Counted from the first letter of the stretch, positions 1 to 9,267 are shown. The stretch is DNA of 64,000 nt from Enterobacter sp. (GCA_022649305.1 JALCNW010000001.1:1-64000), one strand, 5' to 3'. Made by a program: numbers and translations. Notes: generated by a model not told the origin, from the sequence alone.

Positions 1-1
1 G

Positions 2-250
2 AAACCGGGCAAGGATATCCTCACCGGCTCTATCGACGGCGTACCGGATATTTATAAAGCGATGATCGACGGCGAAGCCAACGCCAGCGTTGAACTGACG
101 CCGAATATGGCCGGCCCGGCGTTCGACGCGCTGGAAAAATTCAAGAAGGACGGCACCAAACCTGAACAGCTGACTATCACCAAATCGACGCTCTACCTGC
201 CGGATACGGCGAAAGAAGAGTTAGAGAAGAAGAAAAATATGGGCTACTGA
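2..250 (+). CDS. ytfQ: Galactofuranose ABC transporter substrate-binding protein, C-terminal part
   Basis: This is the tail of a periplasmic sugar-binding protein; the reading frame is open from base 2, so the start lies before the window. The last ~80 residues (ending KKKNMGY) match my memory of the E. coli YtfQ C-terminus, and the three genes that follow are the matching ATPase and permeases. YtfQ captures galactofuranose in the periplasm and delivers it to the YtfR/YtfT/YjfF importer. The gene is cut by the window edge, not broken. A pair of GC-rich repeats separates it from ytfR. Confidence 0.9.
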   Translation, partial: KPGKDILTGSIDGVPDIYKAMIDGEANASVELTPNMAGPAFDALEKFKKDGTKPEQLTITKSTLYLPDTAKEELEKKKNMGY

Positions 251-262
251 GGACTTCGCACC

Positions 263-300
263 CCCCTCACCCTGACCCTCTCCCCGGAGGGGAGAGGGGA
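263..300. repeat. GC-rich palindromic repeat, copy 1
   Basis: The arms CCCTCTCCCC and GGGGAGAGGG face each other across a tiny loop, preceded by a CCCTCACCC shoulder. It is the first of eight related elements in the window. Copy 2 follows 43 bases later in inverted orientation, so together they form a paired, BIME-like unit between ytfQ and ytfR. It may stabilise the upstream ytfQ message or reduce read-through; that role is inference. Confidence 0.8.
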
Positions 301-343
301 TTGATCGTGCCAATTGTTAAGTCCAGCGCCGCCCTGCCTTTCA

Positions 344-379
344 CCCTCTCCCCTATGGGGAGAGGGCCGGGGTGAGGGG
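344..379. repeat. GC-rich palindromic repeat, copy 2 (inverted partner)
   Basis: CCCTCTCCCC-TAT-GGGGAGAGGG followed by the shoulder CCGGGGTGAGGGG. This is the reverse orientation of copy 1 and ends just before the Shine-Dalgarno AAGGAGG of ytfR. Confidence 0.8.
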
Positions 380-391
380 TAAGGAGGAAAT

Positions 392-1894
392 ATGACCACT
401 GAACACCACCAGGAAATCCTCCGCACAGAGGGCTTAAGCAAATTCTTTCCCGGCGTAAAAGCGCTCGATAACGTCGATTTCAGCCTGCGGCGCGGCGAAA
501 TCATGGCGTTACTTGGCGAAAACGGCGCGGGAAAATCCACGTTGATCAAAGCCCTGACCGGGGTTTATCACGCCGATCGCGGCACCATCTGGCTCGAAGG
601 CAACGCCATATCACCGCGCAATACCGCCCACGCCCAACAACTGGGGATTGGGACGGTGTATCAGGAGGTGAACCTGCTGCCGAACATGTCGGTGGCGGAT
701 AATCTGTTTATTGGCCGCGAACCGCGTCGGTTTGGCCTGCTGCGCCGAAAAGAGATGGAAGCGCGGGCGACTAAGCTGATGGAGTCTTACGGTTTTTCTC
801 TCGACGTGCGTGAGCCGTTGAACCGCTTTTCCGTGGCGATGCAGCAGATCGTGGCTATCTGTCGGGCGATCGATCTCTCCGCTAAGGTGTTGATCCTCGA
901 CGAACCAACCGCCAGCCTCGACACGCAAGAGGTCGAAATGCTCTTTACCCTGATGCGCCAGCTGCGCGATCGGGGCGTGAGCTTAATTTTCGTCACCCAC
1001 TTCCTCGACCAGGTGTATGAAGTCAGCGATCGGATCACCGTACTGCGTAACGGCGGTTTTGTCGGCTGCCGCGAGACGCGCGAGCTGCCGAAGATCGAGC
1101 TGGTCAAAATGATGCTGGGCCGCGAGCTGGACACCAAAGCGCTCCAGCGTGCGGGTCGTACCTTGTTGAGCGACAAACCTGTCGCTGCGTTCAAAGATTT
1201 CGGCAAAAAAGGCACGATCACGCCGTTCAACCTTGAAGTTCGCCCCGGTGAAATCGTCGGCCTGGCGGGCCTGCTCGGCTCTGGCCGTACCGAAACCGCT
1301 GAAGTGATCTTCGGGATCAAACCGGCGGACAGCGGCACAGCGTTGATTAAGGGTAAGCCGCAAACCTTGCGATCCCCGCATCAGGCCTCTTGTCTGGGTA
1401 TTGGCTTCTGCCCGGAAGACCGCAAAACCGACGGCATCATTGCCGCCGCCTCGGTGCGCGAAAATATTATTCTGGCGCTACAGGCCCAGCGTGGCTGGCT
1501 GCGGCCCATTCCGCGTAAAGAGCAAAACGCCATTGCCGAGCGCTTTATCCGCCAGCTTGGCATTCGCACGCCGAGCGCTGAACAGCCGATTGAGTTTTTA
1601 TCGGGCGGCAATCAGCAAAAGGTTCTGCTGTCCCGCTGGCTGCTGACCAAGCCTCAGTTCTTGATCCTCGACGAACCCACGCGTGGTATCGACGTGGGCG
1701 CACATGCGGAAATTATCCGCCTTATCGAAACGCTGTGTGCCGATGGCCTGGCGCTACTGGTTATCTCCTCTGAGCTTGAAGAGCTGGTGGGGTATGCCGA
1801 TCGCGTCATCATCATGCGCGATCGCAAACAGGTGGCAGAGATCCCGCTGGATGAACTGTCCGTTCCGGCGATCATGAATGCTATCGCGGCATAA
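392..1894 (+). CDS. ytfR: Galactofuranose ABC transporter ATP-binding protein
   Basis: A cytoplasmic ATPase of 500 residues, the same length as E. coli YtfR, with two tandem nucleotide-binding domains as in the RbsA/MglA sugar importers. The first half carries the Walker A GENGAGKST and Walker B VLILDEPTAS. The second half has the signature LSGGNQQKV and LILDEPTRGID. The first half has a degenerate signature (FSVAMQQ), which is usual in this family. The start at 392 follows a strong AAGGAGG. The gene sits between ytfQ and ytfT in the order seen in E. coli and powers uptake of galactofuranose. Confidence 0.95.
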   Translation: MTTEHHQEILRTEGLSKFFPGVKALDNVDFSLRRGEIMALLGENGAGKSTLIKALTGVYHADRGTIWLEGNAISPRNTAHAQQLGIGTVYQEVNLLPNMSVADNLFIGREPRRFGLLRRKEMEARATKLMESYGFSLDVREPLNRFSVAMQQIVAICRAIDLSAKVLILDEPTASLDTQEVEMLFTLMRQLRDRGVSLIFVTHFLDQVYEVSDRITVLRNGGFVGCRETRELPKIELVKMMLGRELDTKALQRAGRTLLSDKPVAAFKDFGKKGTITPFNLEVRPGEIVGLAGLLGSGRTETAEVIFGIKPADSGTALIKGKPQTLRSPHQASCLGIGFCPEDRKTDGIIAAASVRENIILALQAQRGWLRPIPRKEQNAIAERFIRQLGIRTPSAEQPIEFLSGGNQQKVLLSRWLLTKPQFLILDEPTRGIDVGAHAEIIRLIETLCADGLALLVISSELEELVGYADRVIIMRDRKQVAEIPLDELSVPAIMNAIAA

Positions 1895-1904
1895 GGAGTC
1901 AATC

Positions 1905-2930
1905 GTGATGCCTCGTTCACTTTCTAAGGCTGCAGAATCTAAGCGTCGCTTTAGATGGCCTACCGGTACGCCACAAATTGTGGCGCTGCTGCTGGTGCTG
2001 GCGGTCGACAGCCTCGTTGCGCCGCATTTCCTGCAAATTGTTTTGCAGGATGGCCGCCTGTTCGGCAGCCCTATTGATATTTTAAACCGCGCGGCACCCG
2101 TTGCTTTGTTGGCGATTGGCATGACGCTGGTGATTGCCACGGGCGGCATTGACTTATCCGTGGGGGCCATCATGGCGATTGCGGGGGCGACGGCTGCCTC
2201 CATGACCGTGGCCGGGCACAGCCTGCCGGTCGTGCTGCTGGCGGCCCTTGGCACCGGCGTGCTGGCCGGACTGTGGAACGGTATTCTGGTATCGATTCTC
2301 AAAATCCAGCCGTTTGTCGCCACCTTGATTCTGATGGTGGCGGGGCGCGGCGTGGCGCAACTGATTACCTCCGGGCAGATCGTGACCTTTGATTCGCCTA
2401 ATCTGGCGTGGATCGGCAGCGGCAAGCTGTTGCTGTTTCCAACGCCAGTGATCATTGCCCTGCTCACGCTGATTGTGTTCTGGCTATTCACCCGCCGGAC
2501 CGCACTCGGCATGTTTATTGAAGCGGTGGGCATTAACATTCGCGCGGCCAAAAATGCCGGGGTGAATACGCGCCTCGTGGTGATGTTGGCCTACGTGCTC
2601 AGTGGTCTGTGTGCGGCGATTGCCGGGATAATTGTGGCGGCAGATATTCGCGGGGCCGATGCCAACAACGCCGGACTGTGGCTGGAGCTGGATGCGATTT
2701 TAGCCGTCGTTATCGGCGGCGGTTCGCTGATGGGCGGGCGCTTTAATCTGGTGCTTTCCGTTATCGGAGCGCTGATTATTCAGGGTATGAATACCGGCAT
2801 TTTGCTCTCCGGCTTCCAGCCTGAGCTTAACCAGGTGGTGAAAGCGGTGGTTGTCCTGTGCGTGCTGATCGTTCAGTCGTCGCGCTTTATCAGCATCATC
2901 AAGGGGATTCGCGGTCATGATAAAACGTAA
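1905..2930 (+). CDS. ytfT: Galactofuranose ABC transporter permease
   Basis: An inner-membrane permease of the RbsC type with many hydrophobic segments and the family motif GGIDLSVGA. The ORF track starts at 1878, but that ATG lies inside ytfR. A GTG at 1905 (or the next ATG at 1908) is preceded by AAGGAG and gives 341 residues, the E. coli length, so I use 1905. It forms the membrane channel with YjfF. Its end overlaps yjfF by 14 bases, which points to translational coupling. Confidence 0.93.
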   Translation: MMPRSLSKAAESKRRFRWPTGTPQIVALLLVLAVDSLVAPHFLQIVLQDGRLFGSPIDILNRAAPVALLAIGMTLVIATGGIDLSVGAIMAIAGATAASMTVAGHSLPVVLLAALGTGVLAGLWNGILVSILKIQPFVATLILMVAGRGVAQLITSGQIVTFDSPNLAWIGSGKLLLFPTPVIIALLTLIVFWLFTRRTALGMFIEAVGINIRAAKNAGVNTRLVVMLAYVLSGLCAAIAGIIVAADIRGADANNAGLWLELDAILAVVIGGGSLMGGRFNLVLSVIGALIIQGMNTGILLSGFQPELNQVVKAVVVLCVLIVQSSRFISIIKGIRGHDKT

Positions 2931-3921
2931 TTTACCGTTAATGATTACGCTCGGCGTCTTCGTGCTGGGCTACCTGTACTGCCTGACGCAATTTCCCGGT
3001 TTTGCCTCGACGCGCGTGATTTGCAACATCCTCACCGATAACGCCTTTTTGGGGATTATTGCGGTCGGCATGACCTTTGTGATCCTCTCCGGTGGTATCG
3101 ATCTGTCGGTGGGTTCGGTGATCGCTTTTACCGGCGTGTTCCTGGCGAAGGCGATTGGCTTCTGGGGATTGTCCCCGCTGGTGGCTTTCCCGCTGGTGCT
3201 GATCATGGGCTGCGCGTTCGGTGCGTTTATGGGATTACTGATCGACGCGTTAAAAATCCCGGCGTTTATCATCACCCTCGCCGGGATGTTCTTCCTGCGC
3301 GGCGTCAGCTATCTGGTCTCTGAAGAGTCAATCCCGATTAACCACCCGATCTACGACACGCTCTCAAGCCTGGCGTGGAAAATTCCCGGCGGTGGCCGCC
3401 TGAGCGCCATGGGATTATTGATGTTAGGCGTTGTGGTGATGGGGATGTTCCTTGCTCACCGCACCCGGTTCGGTAACGAAGTCTATGCCATCGGCGGCAG
3501 CGCCACGTCTGCCAATCTGATGGGCATTTCCACGCGCAGCACCACGATTCGTATTTATATGCTCTCTACCGGGCTGGCGACGCTGGCGGGTATTGTCTTC
3601 TCTGTTTACACCCAGGCGGGCTATGCGCTGGCGGGCGTGGGCGTTGAGCTGGATGCGATTGCCTCGGTGGTGATTGGCGGCACGCTGCTGAGCGGCGGGG
3701 TAGGCACTGTTTTAGGGACGCTATTTGGCGTAGCGATTCAGGGGTTGATTCAAACGTATATTAACTTCGACGGCACGTTGAGCTCGTGGTGGACCAAAAT
3801 CGCGATTGGCGTGTTGCTGTTCGTGTTTATCGCGTTGCAGCGTGGTCTGACGGTGCTCTGGGAGAACCGCCAAAGCTCGCCGGTCACTCGCGTCAGCCCG
3901 TCAGCCTCCACAACAAAGTGA
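2917..3921 (+). CDS. yjfF: Galactofuranose ABC transporter permease
   Basis: The second RbsC-type permease of the YtfQRT-YjfF importer, 334 residues, close to the E. coli protein (about 331). It is hydrophobic throughout, with the motif GGIDLSVGS near the N-terminus. The start lies inside the end of ytfT. It is the last gene of the transporter operon. I see no clear hairpin terminator between its stop and the next gene, which has its own sigma-28 promoter. Confidence 0.95.
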   Translation: MIKRNLPLMITLGVFVLGYLYCLTQFPGFASTRVICNILTDNAFLGIIAVGMTFVILSGGIDLSVGSVIAFTGVFLAKAIGFWGLSPLVAFPLVLIMGCAFGAFMGLLIDALKIPAFIITLAGMFFLRGVSYLVSEESIPINHPIYDTLSSLAWKIPGGGRLSAMGLLMLGVVVMGMFLAHRTRFGNEVYAIGGSATSANLMGISTRSTTIRIYMLSTGLATLAGIVFSVYTQAGYALAGVGVELDAIASVVIGGTLLSGGVGTVLGTLFGVAIQGLIQTYINFDGTLSSWWTKIAIGVLLFVFIALQRGLTVLWENRQSSPVTRVSPSASTTK

Positions 3922-3946
3922 TAACACACTGAATTTGCTTAAAGTC

Positions 3947-3973
3947 TAAACATTTTCCGGTAGCGGCCGATAA
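3947..3973 (+). promoter_or_regulatory. Sigma-28 (FliA) promoter of the chemoreceptor gene
   Basis: TAAA at 3947-3950, exactly 15 bases, then GCCGATAA at 3966-3973. The -10 element and spacing match the flagellar sigma-28 consensus (TAAA-N15-GCCGATAA). It lies about 45 bases upstream of the receptor start, so the receptor should be expressed with the late flagellar genes. Confidence 0.88.
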
Positions 3974-4017
3974 TCTTCTTTTCTGCCAAAAAATATCTCG
4001 CTACCGGAAATAACATC

Positions 4018-5586
4018 ATGCTGAAAACGCTATCGATTCGTACCGGCTTGCTTTCGTTACTGGCCGTTATGACCCTTCTGCTGCTGATTGTCAGCGGTAT
4101 TGGCATTTATGCCCTCACACAGAGTTCCTCTTCACTGCAACGTATTAATCACCTTCAGGGTGAGCAGATGGTGCAACTTAATGCGGGCTACACGCTGATT
4201 TTGCGCGCCCGTAATGAAGCGGGTCAGGCCGTTCGATTGATGGAAATTGGCATGATGGACGATGCCGCCAAATCCGTGCAGAACATTAATAAAGAAGTGA
4301 CTCAGGCGCAAAAAACGCTGAAAGCGGTCATTGACGGTGGCGTTTCAGATGAAAAAGGCCAGCAGCTACTGGATAAAGTGGCCGCCAGCCTGGCGGCGTA
4401 CAACGCCCAGGGGATCGGCCCGATGCTGACGGCGCTGAACCAGCAGAGCGCGGATGCTTACTACGATTTGCTGGAAAACAAGTTGATCCCCGTTTCGCAT
4501 CAGTTCGACAACGATATGCAGGCGTTCCAGACCTGGAGCGAATCGCGCGGCAAAACCGAAGTGAAGGCCGTACAGGCGAGCAAAAACCGCGTCATGCTGC
4601 TGATCGTCATTGCCGCCCTGCTGACTGCCGGGATTATCGTGCTGGCCTGGCTGGTGCTACGCCATATGCTGCTGAAGCCGCTTTCGGCCTCTATCGCCCA
4701 GCTTGAACACGTGGCGGCGGGCGATCTCACCCACAGTCTGAATCAGCCCGCCAGCCAGGAGTTTAATCGCCTGAATGCGGCAATCGAAGAGATGCGCCAG
4801 TCGCTGATGGGATCGGTGCTGCGCGTGCGCGACGCCAGTTCGCAAATCGATACCGGCAGTCGCGAGCTGACCGCAGGCAACATGCACCTTGCTCAGCGCA
4901 CCGAATTGACGGCCACGTCGCTCGAACAAACCGCAGCCAGCATGGAAGAGATCACCGCCACGGTGAAACAAAATGCCGACAACGCCGAGCAGGCGCACCA
5001 GATGGCGAAGACCGTATCTGACACCGCCGATCATGGCAGCGAAATGGTGTGCTATGTCATTGAAAAGATGCGCGATATCTCGGGCAGTTCGGCGCGCATT
5101 GCCGACATCCTGAGCGTTATCGACGGTATTGCCTTCCAGACCAATATTCTGGCGCTCAACGCCTCTGTAGAAGCGGCGCGCGCGGGCGAGCAGGGACGTG
5201 GTTTTGCGGTGGTGGCCGGAGAAGTGCGTAACCTCGCCAGCCGCAGCGCCGACGCGGCGAAAGAAATTCGCACGCTGATCAGCGATTCGCAGACGCACGT
5301 CAACGAAGGCAGCGACCTGGCGCAACAGGCTGGCGAAACGATGGATGAGATTGCCACCGAAGTGATGCGTATGACCCGGCTGATGCGGGAGATTGCCAAC
5401 GCTTCTCTTGAACAAAGTCGCGGCATTGAGCAGGTGAATATCGCGGTCAATCAGATGGACGAAACGGCGCAGCAAAATGCGGCGCTGGTGCAGCAGTCCT
5501 CCGCCGCGACTCGCTCTCTGGAAGAGCAGTCGCGCGAATTAATTGAAGCCATGGCATCATTTAAACTGACCGCACAAACGGCCTAA
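4018..5586 (+). CDS. Methyl-accepting chemotaxis protein
   Basis: A 522-residue transmembrane chemoreceptor. Residues ~8-32 are the first membrane segment, followed by a ~160-residue Tar-like periplasmic helical sensor, a second membrane segment (~192-217), a HAMP domain and the cytoplasmic signalling helix with the conserved tip GIAFQTNILALNASVEAARA. It relays ligand binding to CheW/CheA. The C-terminus ends FKLTAQTA and lacks the NWETF-type CheR/CheB tether, so adaptation probably relies on other receptors. A sigma-28 promoter precedes it. The ligand is unknown; the neighbouring galactofuranose importer makes a sugar possible but unproven. Confidence 0.93.
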   Translation: MLKTLSIRTGLLSLLAVMTLLLLIVSGIGIYALTQSSSSLQRINHLQGEQMVQLNAGYTLILRARNEAGQAVRLMEIGMMDDAAKSVQNINKEVTQAQKTLKAVIDGGVSDEKGQQLLDKVAASLAAYNAQGIGPMLTALNQQSADAYYDLLENKLIPVSHQFDNDMQAFQTWSESRGKTEVKAVQASKNRVMLLIVIAALLTAGIIVLAWLVLRHMLLKPLSASIAQLEHVAAGDLTHSLNQPASQEFNRLNAAIEEMRQSLMGSVLRVRDASSQIDTGSRELTAGNMHLAQRTELTATSLEQTAASMEEITATVKQNADNAEQAHQMAKTVSDTADHGSEMVCYVIEKMRDISGSSARIADILSVIDGIAFQTNILALNASVEAARAGEQGRGFAVVAGEVRNLASRSADAAKEIRTLISDSQTHVNEGSDLAQQAGETMDEIATEVMRMTRLMREIANASLEQSRGIEQVNIAVNQMDETAQQNAALVQQSSAATRSLEEQSRELIEAMASFKLTAQTA

Positions 5587-5595
5587 TATAAATTC

Positions 5596-5620
5596 CCCCG
5601 GTGTATTATGCGCCGGGGTT
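5596..5620. terminator. Terminator between chemoreceptor and LysR-like gene
   Basis: CCCCGGTG, a seven-base loop, then CGCCGGGG followed by TTTATA. It lies between two convergent genes and can serve both strands; the T-run is short. Confidence 0.65.
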
Positions 5621-5913
5621 TATACGGCCTCGGCGTTCACTGCGCCAATATTATCGTGAATATCGCCCATTAATTTTTCCAGTGAATGGGTTAACTGTAA
5701 TGCTTTCTCCGTTGGCTCCAGATATAACCCTTTACGCACAAAGAGCGGCTCGTCAAAAAGTTGATTAAAGCGCTTCAGCGCCAGGCTGACCGCCGGGCGG
5801 GACATCTCCAGGCGTACGGAAGCTTTTGCCATGCTGCCGCAACGAACAATTTCAATAAATACAGGTATAAGATTAAGATCAATGCCGGTATTGGCGCGAG
5901 AATAGTTTTGCAT
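5620..5913 (-). CDS. Stand-alone LysR-type DNA-binding domain protein
   Basis: Only 97 residues, containing the winged helix-turn-helix of LysR regulators (DLNLIPVFIEIVRCGSMAKA, then SRPAVSLALKRFNQLFDEPLF) and the start of the linker helix. The ~200-residue effector-binding domain is absent. It is not simply cut by a frameshift: the stop is followed at once by a terminator and the convergent receptor gene, with no remnant of the missing domain. It could bind DNA without a ligand or interfere with a full-length LysR protein such as a LeuO-like regulator. Target unknown. Confidence 0.7.
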   Translation of the reverse strand: MQNYSRANTGIDLNLIPVFIEIVRCGSMAKASVRLEMSRPAVSLALKRFNQLFDEPLFVRKGLYLEPTEKALQLTHSLEKLMGDIHDNIGAVNAEAV

Positions 5914-6019
5914 TGTGTTGATGACTCCCCTGAGTAATTTATAAACTGTTCAGAAATAATGCGGGAGCGAGCGGGAATATTAAAGCGTCATTTTTATATT
6001 CGTTTATACCGTAAAATAT

Positions 6020-6050
6020 ATAAATAAAAACGGGGAACACCGTTCCCCGT
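6020..6050 (-). terminator. fbp terminator
   Basis: Read on the minus strand, ACGGGGAAC-GGT-GTTCCCCGT is followed by TTTTATTTA, a classical intrinsic terminator 12 bases after the fbp stop. Confidence 0.88.
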
Positions 6051-6061
6051 TAATGAGTGTG

Positions 6062-7060
6062 TTAAGCGTCCGGGAATTGTTGGATCAGACGCTCGACATC
6101 TTCAACCATATGATCGTTGCCGACAAAGAACGAACGGCGCTGGTGAAGGCTATTTGGCATGATATCCAGAATACGATCTTTACCGTCGCTCGCCTTGCCG
6201 CCAGCCTGCTCGGCCAGGAACGCCATCGGGTTACATTCGTACAGCAGACGCAGTTTCCCTTCCGGGTGGCTGGCGGTGCTTGGGTAGAGATAAATACCGC
6301 CTTTCAGCAGGTTACGGTGGAAATCAGCCACCAGCGAGCCGATATAGCGAGAGGTGTACGGGCGCTGCGTCAACTTATCTTCTTCCTGGCAGAATTTAAT
6401 GTATTTCTTCACGCCGTTCGGGAATCGGATGTAGTTGCCTTCGTTTATGGAGTAGGTGCTGCCCTTTTGCGGATAACGCATACGTTCCTGGCTCAGGCAG
6501 AACACGCCCAGAGAAGGATCGTAGGTAAAGGCGTGAACGCCGCAGCCGGTGGTGTAAACCAGCATAGTAGAAGAGCCGTAAACGACGTATCCAGCGGCAA
6601 CCTGTTTGTTGCCCGGTTGCAGGAAATCCTCTTCCGTAACGGCGGTGCCAACAGGAGTGACGCGACGATAAATTGAGAAGATGGTTCCCACAGAGACGTT
6701 TACGTCGATGTTGGACGAACCGTCCAGCGGGTCCATCAGCACAACGTATTTGGCGTGTTCACACCCTTCAAAAACGACGATCTCATCTTCTTCTTCAGAG
6801 GCGATCCCCGCCACGATGTCACGCGCGCGCAGTGCAGCTTTTAGTTTTTCATTGGCGAACAGATCGAGTTTTTGCTGAACCTCGCCCTGAACGTTTTCGG
6901 CACCGCTGGCACCCAGGATATCGACCAGACCGGCCTTGTTGATATCACGGTGGATGATCTTAGCGCCCAGCTTTATTGCCGACAGCAAAGCAGTGAGCTC
7001 ACCGGTAGCATGAGAGAACTCGTGCTGCTTTTCGACAATAAATTCACCTAACGTTTTCAT
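6062..7060 (-). CDS. fbp: Fructose-1,6-bisphosphatase class I
   Basis: Hydrolyses fructose-1,6-bisphosphate to fructose-6-phosphate in gluconeogenesis. The start at 7060 ([12 protein letters not shown]) gives 332 residues, the E. coli length; the ORF track's extra 39 N-terminal residues are upstream read-through. The metal and phosphate site [10 protein letters not shown] is intact, as are acidic residues of the EEEDE segment. It is divergent from mpl, so the 199 bases between them hold both promoters. Confidence 0.97.
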   Translation of the reverse strand: MKTLGEFIVEKQHEFSHATGELTALLSAIKLGAKIIHRDINKAGLVDILGASGAENVQGEVQQKLDLFANEKLKAALRARDIVAGIASEEEDEIVVFEGCEHAKYVVLMDPLDGSSNIDVNVSVGTIFSIYRRVTPVGTAVTEEDFLQPGNKQVAAGYVVYGSSTMLVYTTGCGVHAFTYDPSLGVFCLSQERMRYPQKGSTYSINEGNYIRFPNGVKKYIKFCQEEDKLTQRPYTSRYIGSLVADFHRNLLKGGIYLYPSTASHPEGKLRLLYECNPMAFLAEQAGGKASDGKDRILDIMPNSLHQRRSFFVGNDHMVEDVERLIQQFPDA

Positions 7061-7259
7061 AACACTTTCCCTGCATCGTATGTTGAGTAAAGCGATCGAA
7101 TGATGATTAAAGCGGTAAAACTCCAACAATCTTAACAAACATTCAAATATTAGCGCAGAGGTGAATCGCGCCAGCAAAATACGGATTTACCTGAAATGCG
7201 TTTCTCTGAGGCTGACATGTGAGTAAAATGTGCGCCACATAGAAGAGGGACGGTGACGT

Positions 7260-8633
7260 ATGCGCATTCATATTTTGGGGATTTGTGGCACTTTCATGGG
7301 CGGGCTGGCGCTGCTGGCACGTTCTCTGGGCCACGAAGTGACGGGTTCGGACGCCAACGTGTATCCGCCGATGAGCACGCTGCTTGAGAAGCAAGGTATC
7401 GATCTGATTCAGGGATACGACGCCAGCCAGCTTGAGTATGAACCGGATCTGGTCATTATCGGCAATGCCATGACCCGTGGTAACCCGTGTGTTGAAGCGG
7501 TGCTGGAACGCAATATTCCGTTCATGTCTGGCCCGCAGTGGCTGCATGATTTCGTCCTGCGCGATCGCTGGGTGCTGGCCGTTGCCGGTACGCACGGCAA
7601 GACCACCACCGCCGGTATGGCGACCTGGATCCTCGAAGCCTGTGGCTACAAGCCGGGTTTTGTGATCGGCGGCGTACCAGGCAATTTCGACGTCTCCGCG
7701 CGTCTGGGTGACAGCCCGTTCTTTGTTATCGAAGCCGACGAATACGACTGCGCGTTCTTCGACAAACGTTCTAAGTTTGTACACTACTGCCCGCGCACGC
7801 TGATCCTCAATAACCTTGAGTTCGATCATGCGGATATCTTTGACGATCTTAAAGCCATCCAGAAACAGTTCCACCACCTGGTGCGTATCGTGCCGGGACA
7901 GGGTCGTATTATCTATCCTGAGAACGACATCAACCTGAAGCAGACCATCGCGATGGGCTGCTGGAGCGAGCAGGAACTGGTGGGTGAGCAGGGTCACTGG
8001 CAGGCGAAAAAGCTGACCACCGATGCCTCTGAATGGGAAGTGTTGCTGGACGGTGAAAAGGTCGGTGAAGTGAAGTGGGCGCTGGTTGGCGAACACAACA
8101 TGCACAATGGCCTGATGGCGATCGCTGCCGCGCGTCACGTCGGCGTCACGCCTGCGGATGCCGCCGACGCGCTGGGCTCGTTCATCAACGCCCGTCGTCG
8201 CCTGGAACTGCGCGGCGAAGCCAACGGCGTGACCGTCTACGACGATTTTGCCCATCACCCAACGGCGATTCTGGCGACCCTTGCCGCGCTGCGCGGTAAA
8301 GTCGGCGGAACAGCGCGTATTCTGGCCGTGCTGGAGCCACGCTCTAACACCATGAAAATGGGACTGAGCAAAGACGACCTCGCACCGTCTTTAGGTCGTG
8401 CTGACGAAGTGTTCTTGCTGCAACCACAGCATATTCCGTGGCAGGTCGCTGAAGTGGCAGAAGCGTGCATTCAGCCTGCGCACTGGCATGCAGACGTAGA
8501 TACGTTAGCGGATATGGTGATTAAAACCGCGCAGCCGGGCGATCACATTCTGGTGATGAGCAACGGCGGTTTTGGTGGGATTCATCAGAAACTGCTGGAT
8601 GGTCTGGCGAAGAAAGCCGAAGCTGCGGTGTAA
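7260..8633 (+). CDS. mpl: UDP-MurNAc:L-Ala-gamma-D-Glu-meso-DAP ligase
   Basis: A 457-residue Mur-ligase family enzyme, the exact E. coli length. It joins the recycled murein tripeptide to UDP-N-acetylmuramate in the cytoplasm for peptidoglycan recycling. The ATP-binding loop AGTHGKTTTA is visible near residue 107, and the family motif DDFAHHPTAI lies in the C-terminal half. It starts at ATG 7260 after a GAGGGACGG ribosome-binding site and is monocistronic, ending in a long palindromic repeat shared with convergent yjgA. Confidence 0.97.
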   Translation: MRIHILGICGTFMGGLALLARSLGHEVTGSDANVYPPMSTLLEKQGIDLIQGYDASQLEYEPDLVIIGNAMTRGNPCVEAVLERNIPFMSGPQWLHDFVLRDRWVLAVAGTHGKTTTAGMATWILEACGYKPGFVIGGVPGNFDVSARLGDSPFFVIEADEYDCAFFDKRSKFVHYCPRTLILNNLEFDHADIFDDLKAIQKQFHHLVRIVPGQGRIIYPENDINLKQTIAMGCWSEQELVGEQGHWQAKKLTTDASEWEVLLDGEKVGEVKWALVGEHNMHNGLMAIAAARHVGVTPADAADALGSFINARRRLELRGEANGVTVYDDFAHHPTAILATLAALRGKVGGTARILAVLEPRSNTMKMGLSKDDLAPSLGRADEVFLLQPQHIPWQVAEVAEACIQPAHWHADVDTLADMVIKTAQPGDHILVMSNGGFGGIHQKLLDGLAKKAEAAV

Positions 8634-8635
8634 AC

Positions 8636-8698
8636 CCCTCACCCCAGCCCTCTCCCCAAAGGGGAGAGGGGACTGACCGGATAGGTCAGGGTGAGGGG
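8636..8698. repeat. GC-rich palindromic repeat, copy 3 (extended form)
   Basis: The largest copy: an outer pair CCCCTCACCC...GGGTGAGGGG encloses the inner pair CCCTCTCCCC-AAA-GGGGAGAGGG and a small second hairpin (CTGACC-GGATA-GGTCAG). It fills the gap between the convergent mpl and yjgA genes, so it probably also ends transcription on both strands. Confidence 0.85.
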
Positions 8699-8715
8699 AA
8701 CAATCGGTTCGAATC

Positions 8716-9267
8716 TTAACCTTCGTTCTCAGCCAGCTCGCGCAGATACTGGAAAATCAGACGCGCAGACTTCGGCGGCTTATTCCCTTCTTTCTCTTTC
8801 TTCGCGTTACGGATGAGTGAACGTAACTGCTGACGGTCAACGTCTGGCCACAGGTTCACGACTTCTTCGACAGCATCATCGCCCTGGTCGATCAGACGAT
8901 CGCGGATTTGCTCAAGCTTATGGAACAGCGCAACCTGCTGGTTGTGGCGGTTTTTCAGCTTGTCCAGCGCCTGGCGAATCGGTTCTACGTCACGCTGACG
9001 CAGCATTTTACCGATCAGTTGAAGCTGACGGCGACGGCCTTCTTTTTTGATTCGTTGGGCCAGTTCAATGGCGCTGCGCAGATCCGGGTCGAGCGAGAGT
9101 TTATCCAGCGCGTTTTTACCCAGCTCTACCATTTCCGCACCAAGTTGTTTTAACTCTTCGGCGTCACGTTTAATTTCACTTTTACTGACCCAGATGATTT
9201 CATCATCTTCGTCTTCGATGTCATCACCGGGAACGTCGTCGAGCCAGTCTTCGGGCTGCTTAGTCAT
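8716..9267 (-). CDS. yjgA: Ribosome-associated 50S assembly factor DarP
   Basis: Begins [15 protein letters not shown] and is 183 residues, as in E. coli YjgA/DarP, which binds late precursors of the large ribosomal subunit. The ORF track starts 16 codons earlier; the ATG at 9267 follows AAGGAGCC and matches the family start. The N-terminus is strongly acidic and the rest is rich in Lys/Arg/Glu helices, as expected for a small RNA-binding assembly factor. It is divergent from pmbA. Confidence 0.95.
   Translation of the reverse strand: MTKQPEDWLDDVPGDDIEDEDDEIIWVSKSEIKRDAEELKQLGAEMVELGKNALDKLSLDPDLRSAIELAQRIKKEGRRRQLQLIGKMLRQRDVEPIRQALDKLKNRHNQQVALFHKLEQIRDRLIDQGDDAVEEVVNLWPDVDRQQLRSLIRNAKKEKEGNKPPKSARLIFQYLRELAENEG

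Noticed and set aside
3940-3973. TAAAGTCT as the -35 of the receptor promoter
   Set aside because: It lies 7 bases too far upstream of GCCGATAA. The TAAA at 3947 has the correct 15-base spacing.
4657-5475. 272-residue minus-strand ORF inside the chemoreceptor gene
   Set aside because: Antisense to the conserved signalling domain and rich in Arg/His; not a gene.
7143-8258. 371-residue minus-strand ORF inside mpl
   Set aside because: Antisense shadow of mpl with no ribosome-binding site or known domain.
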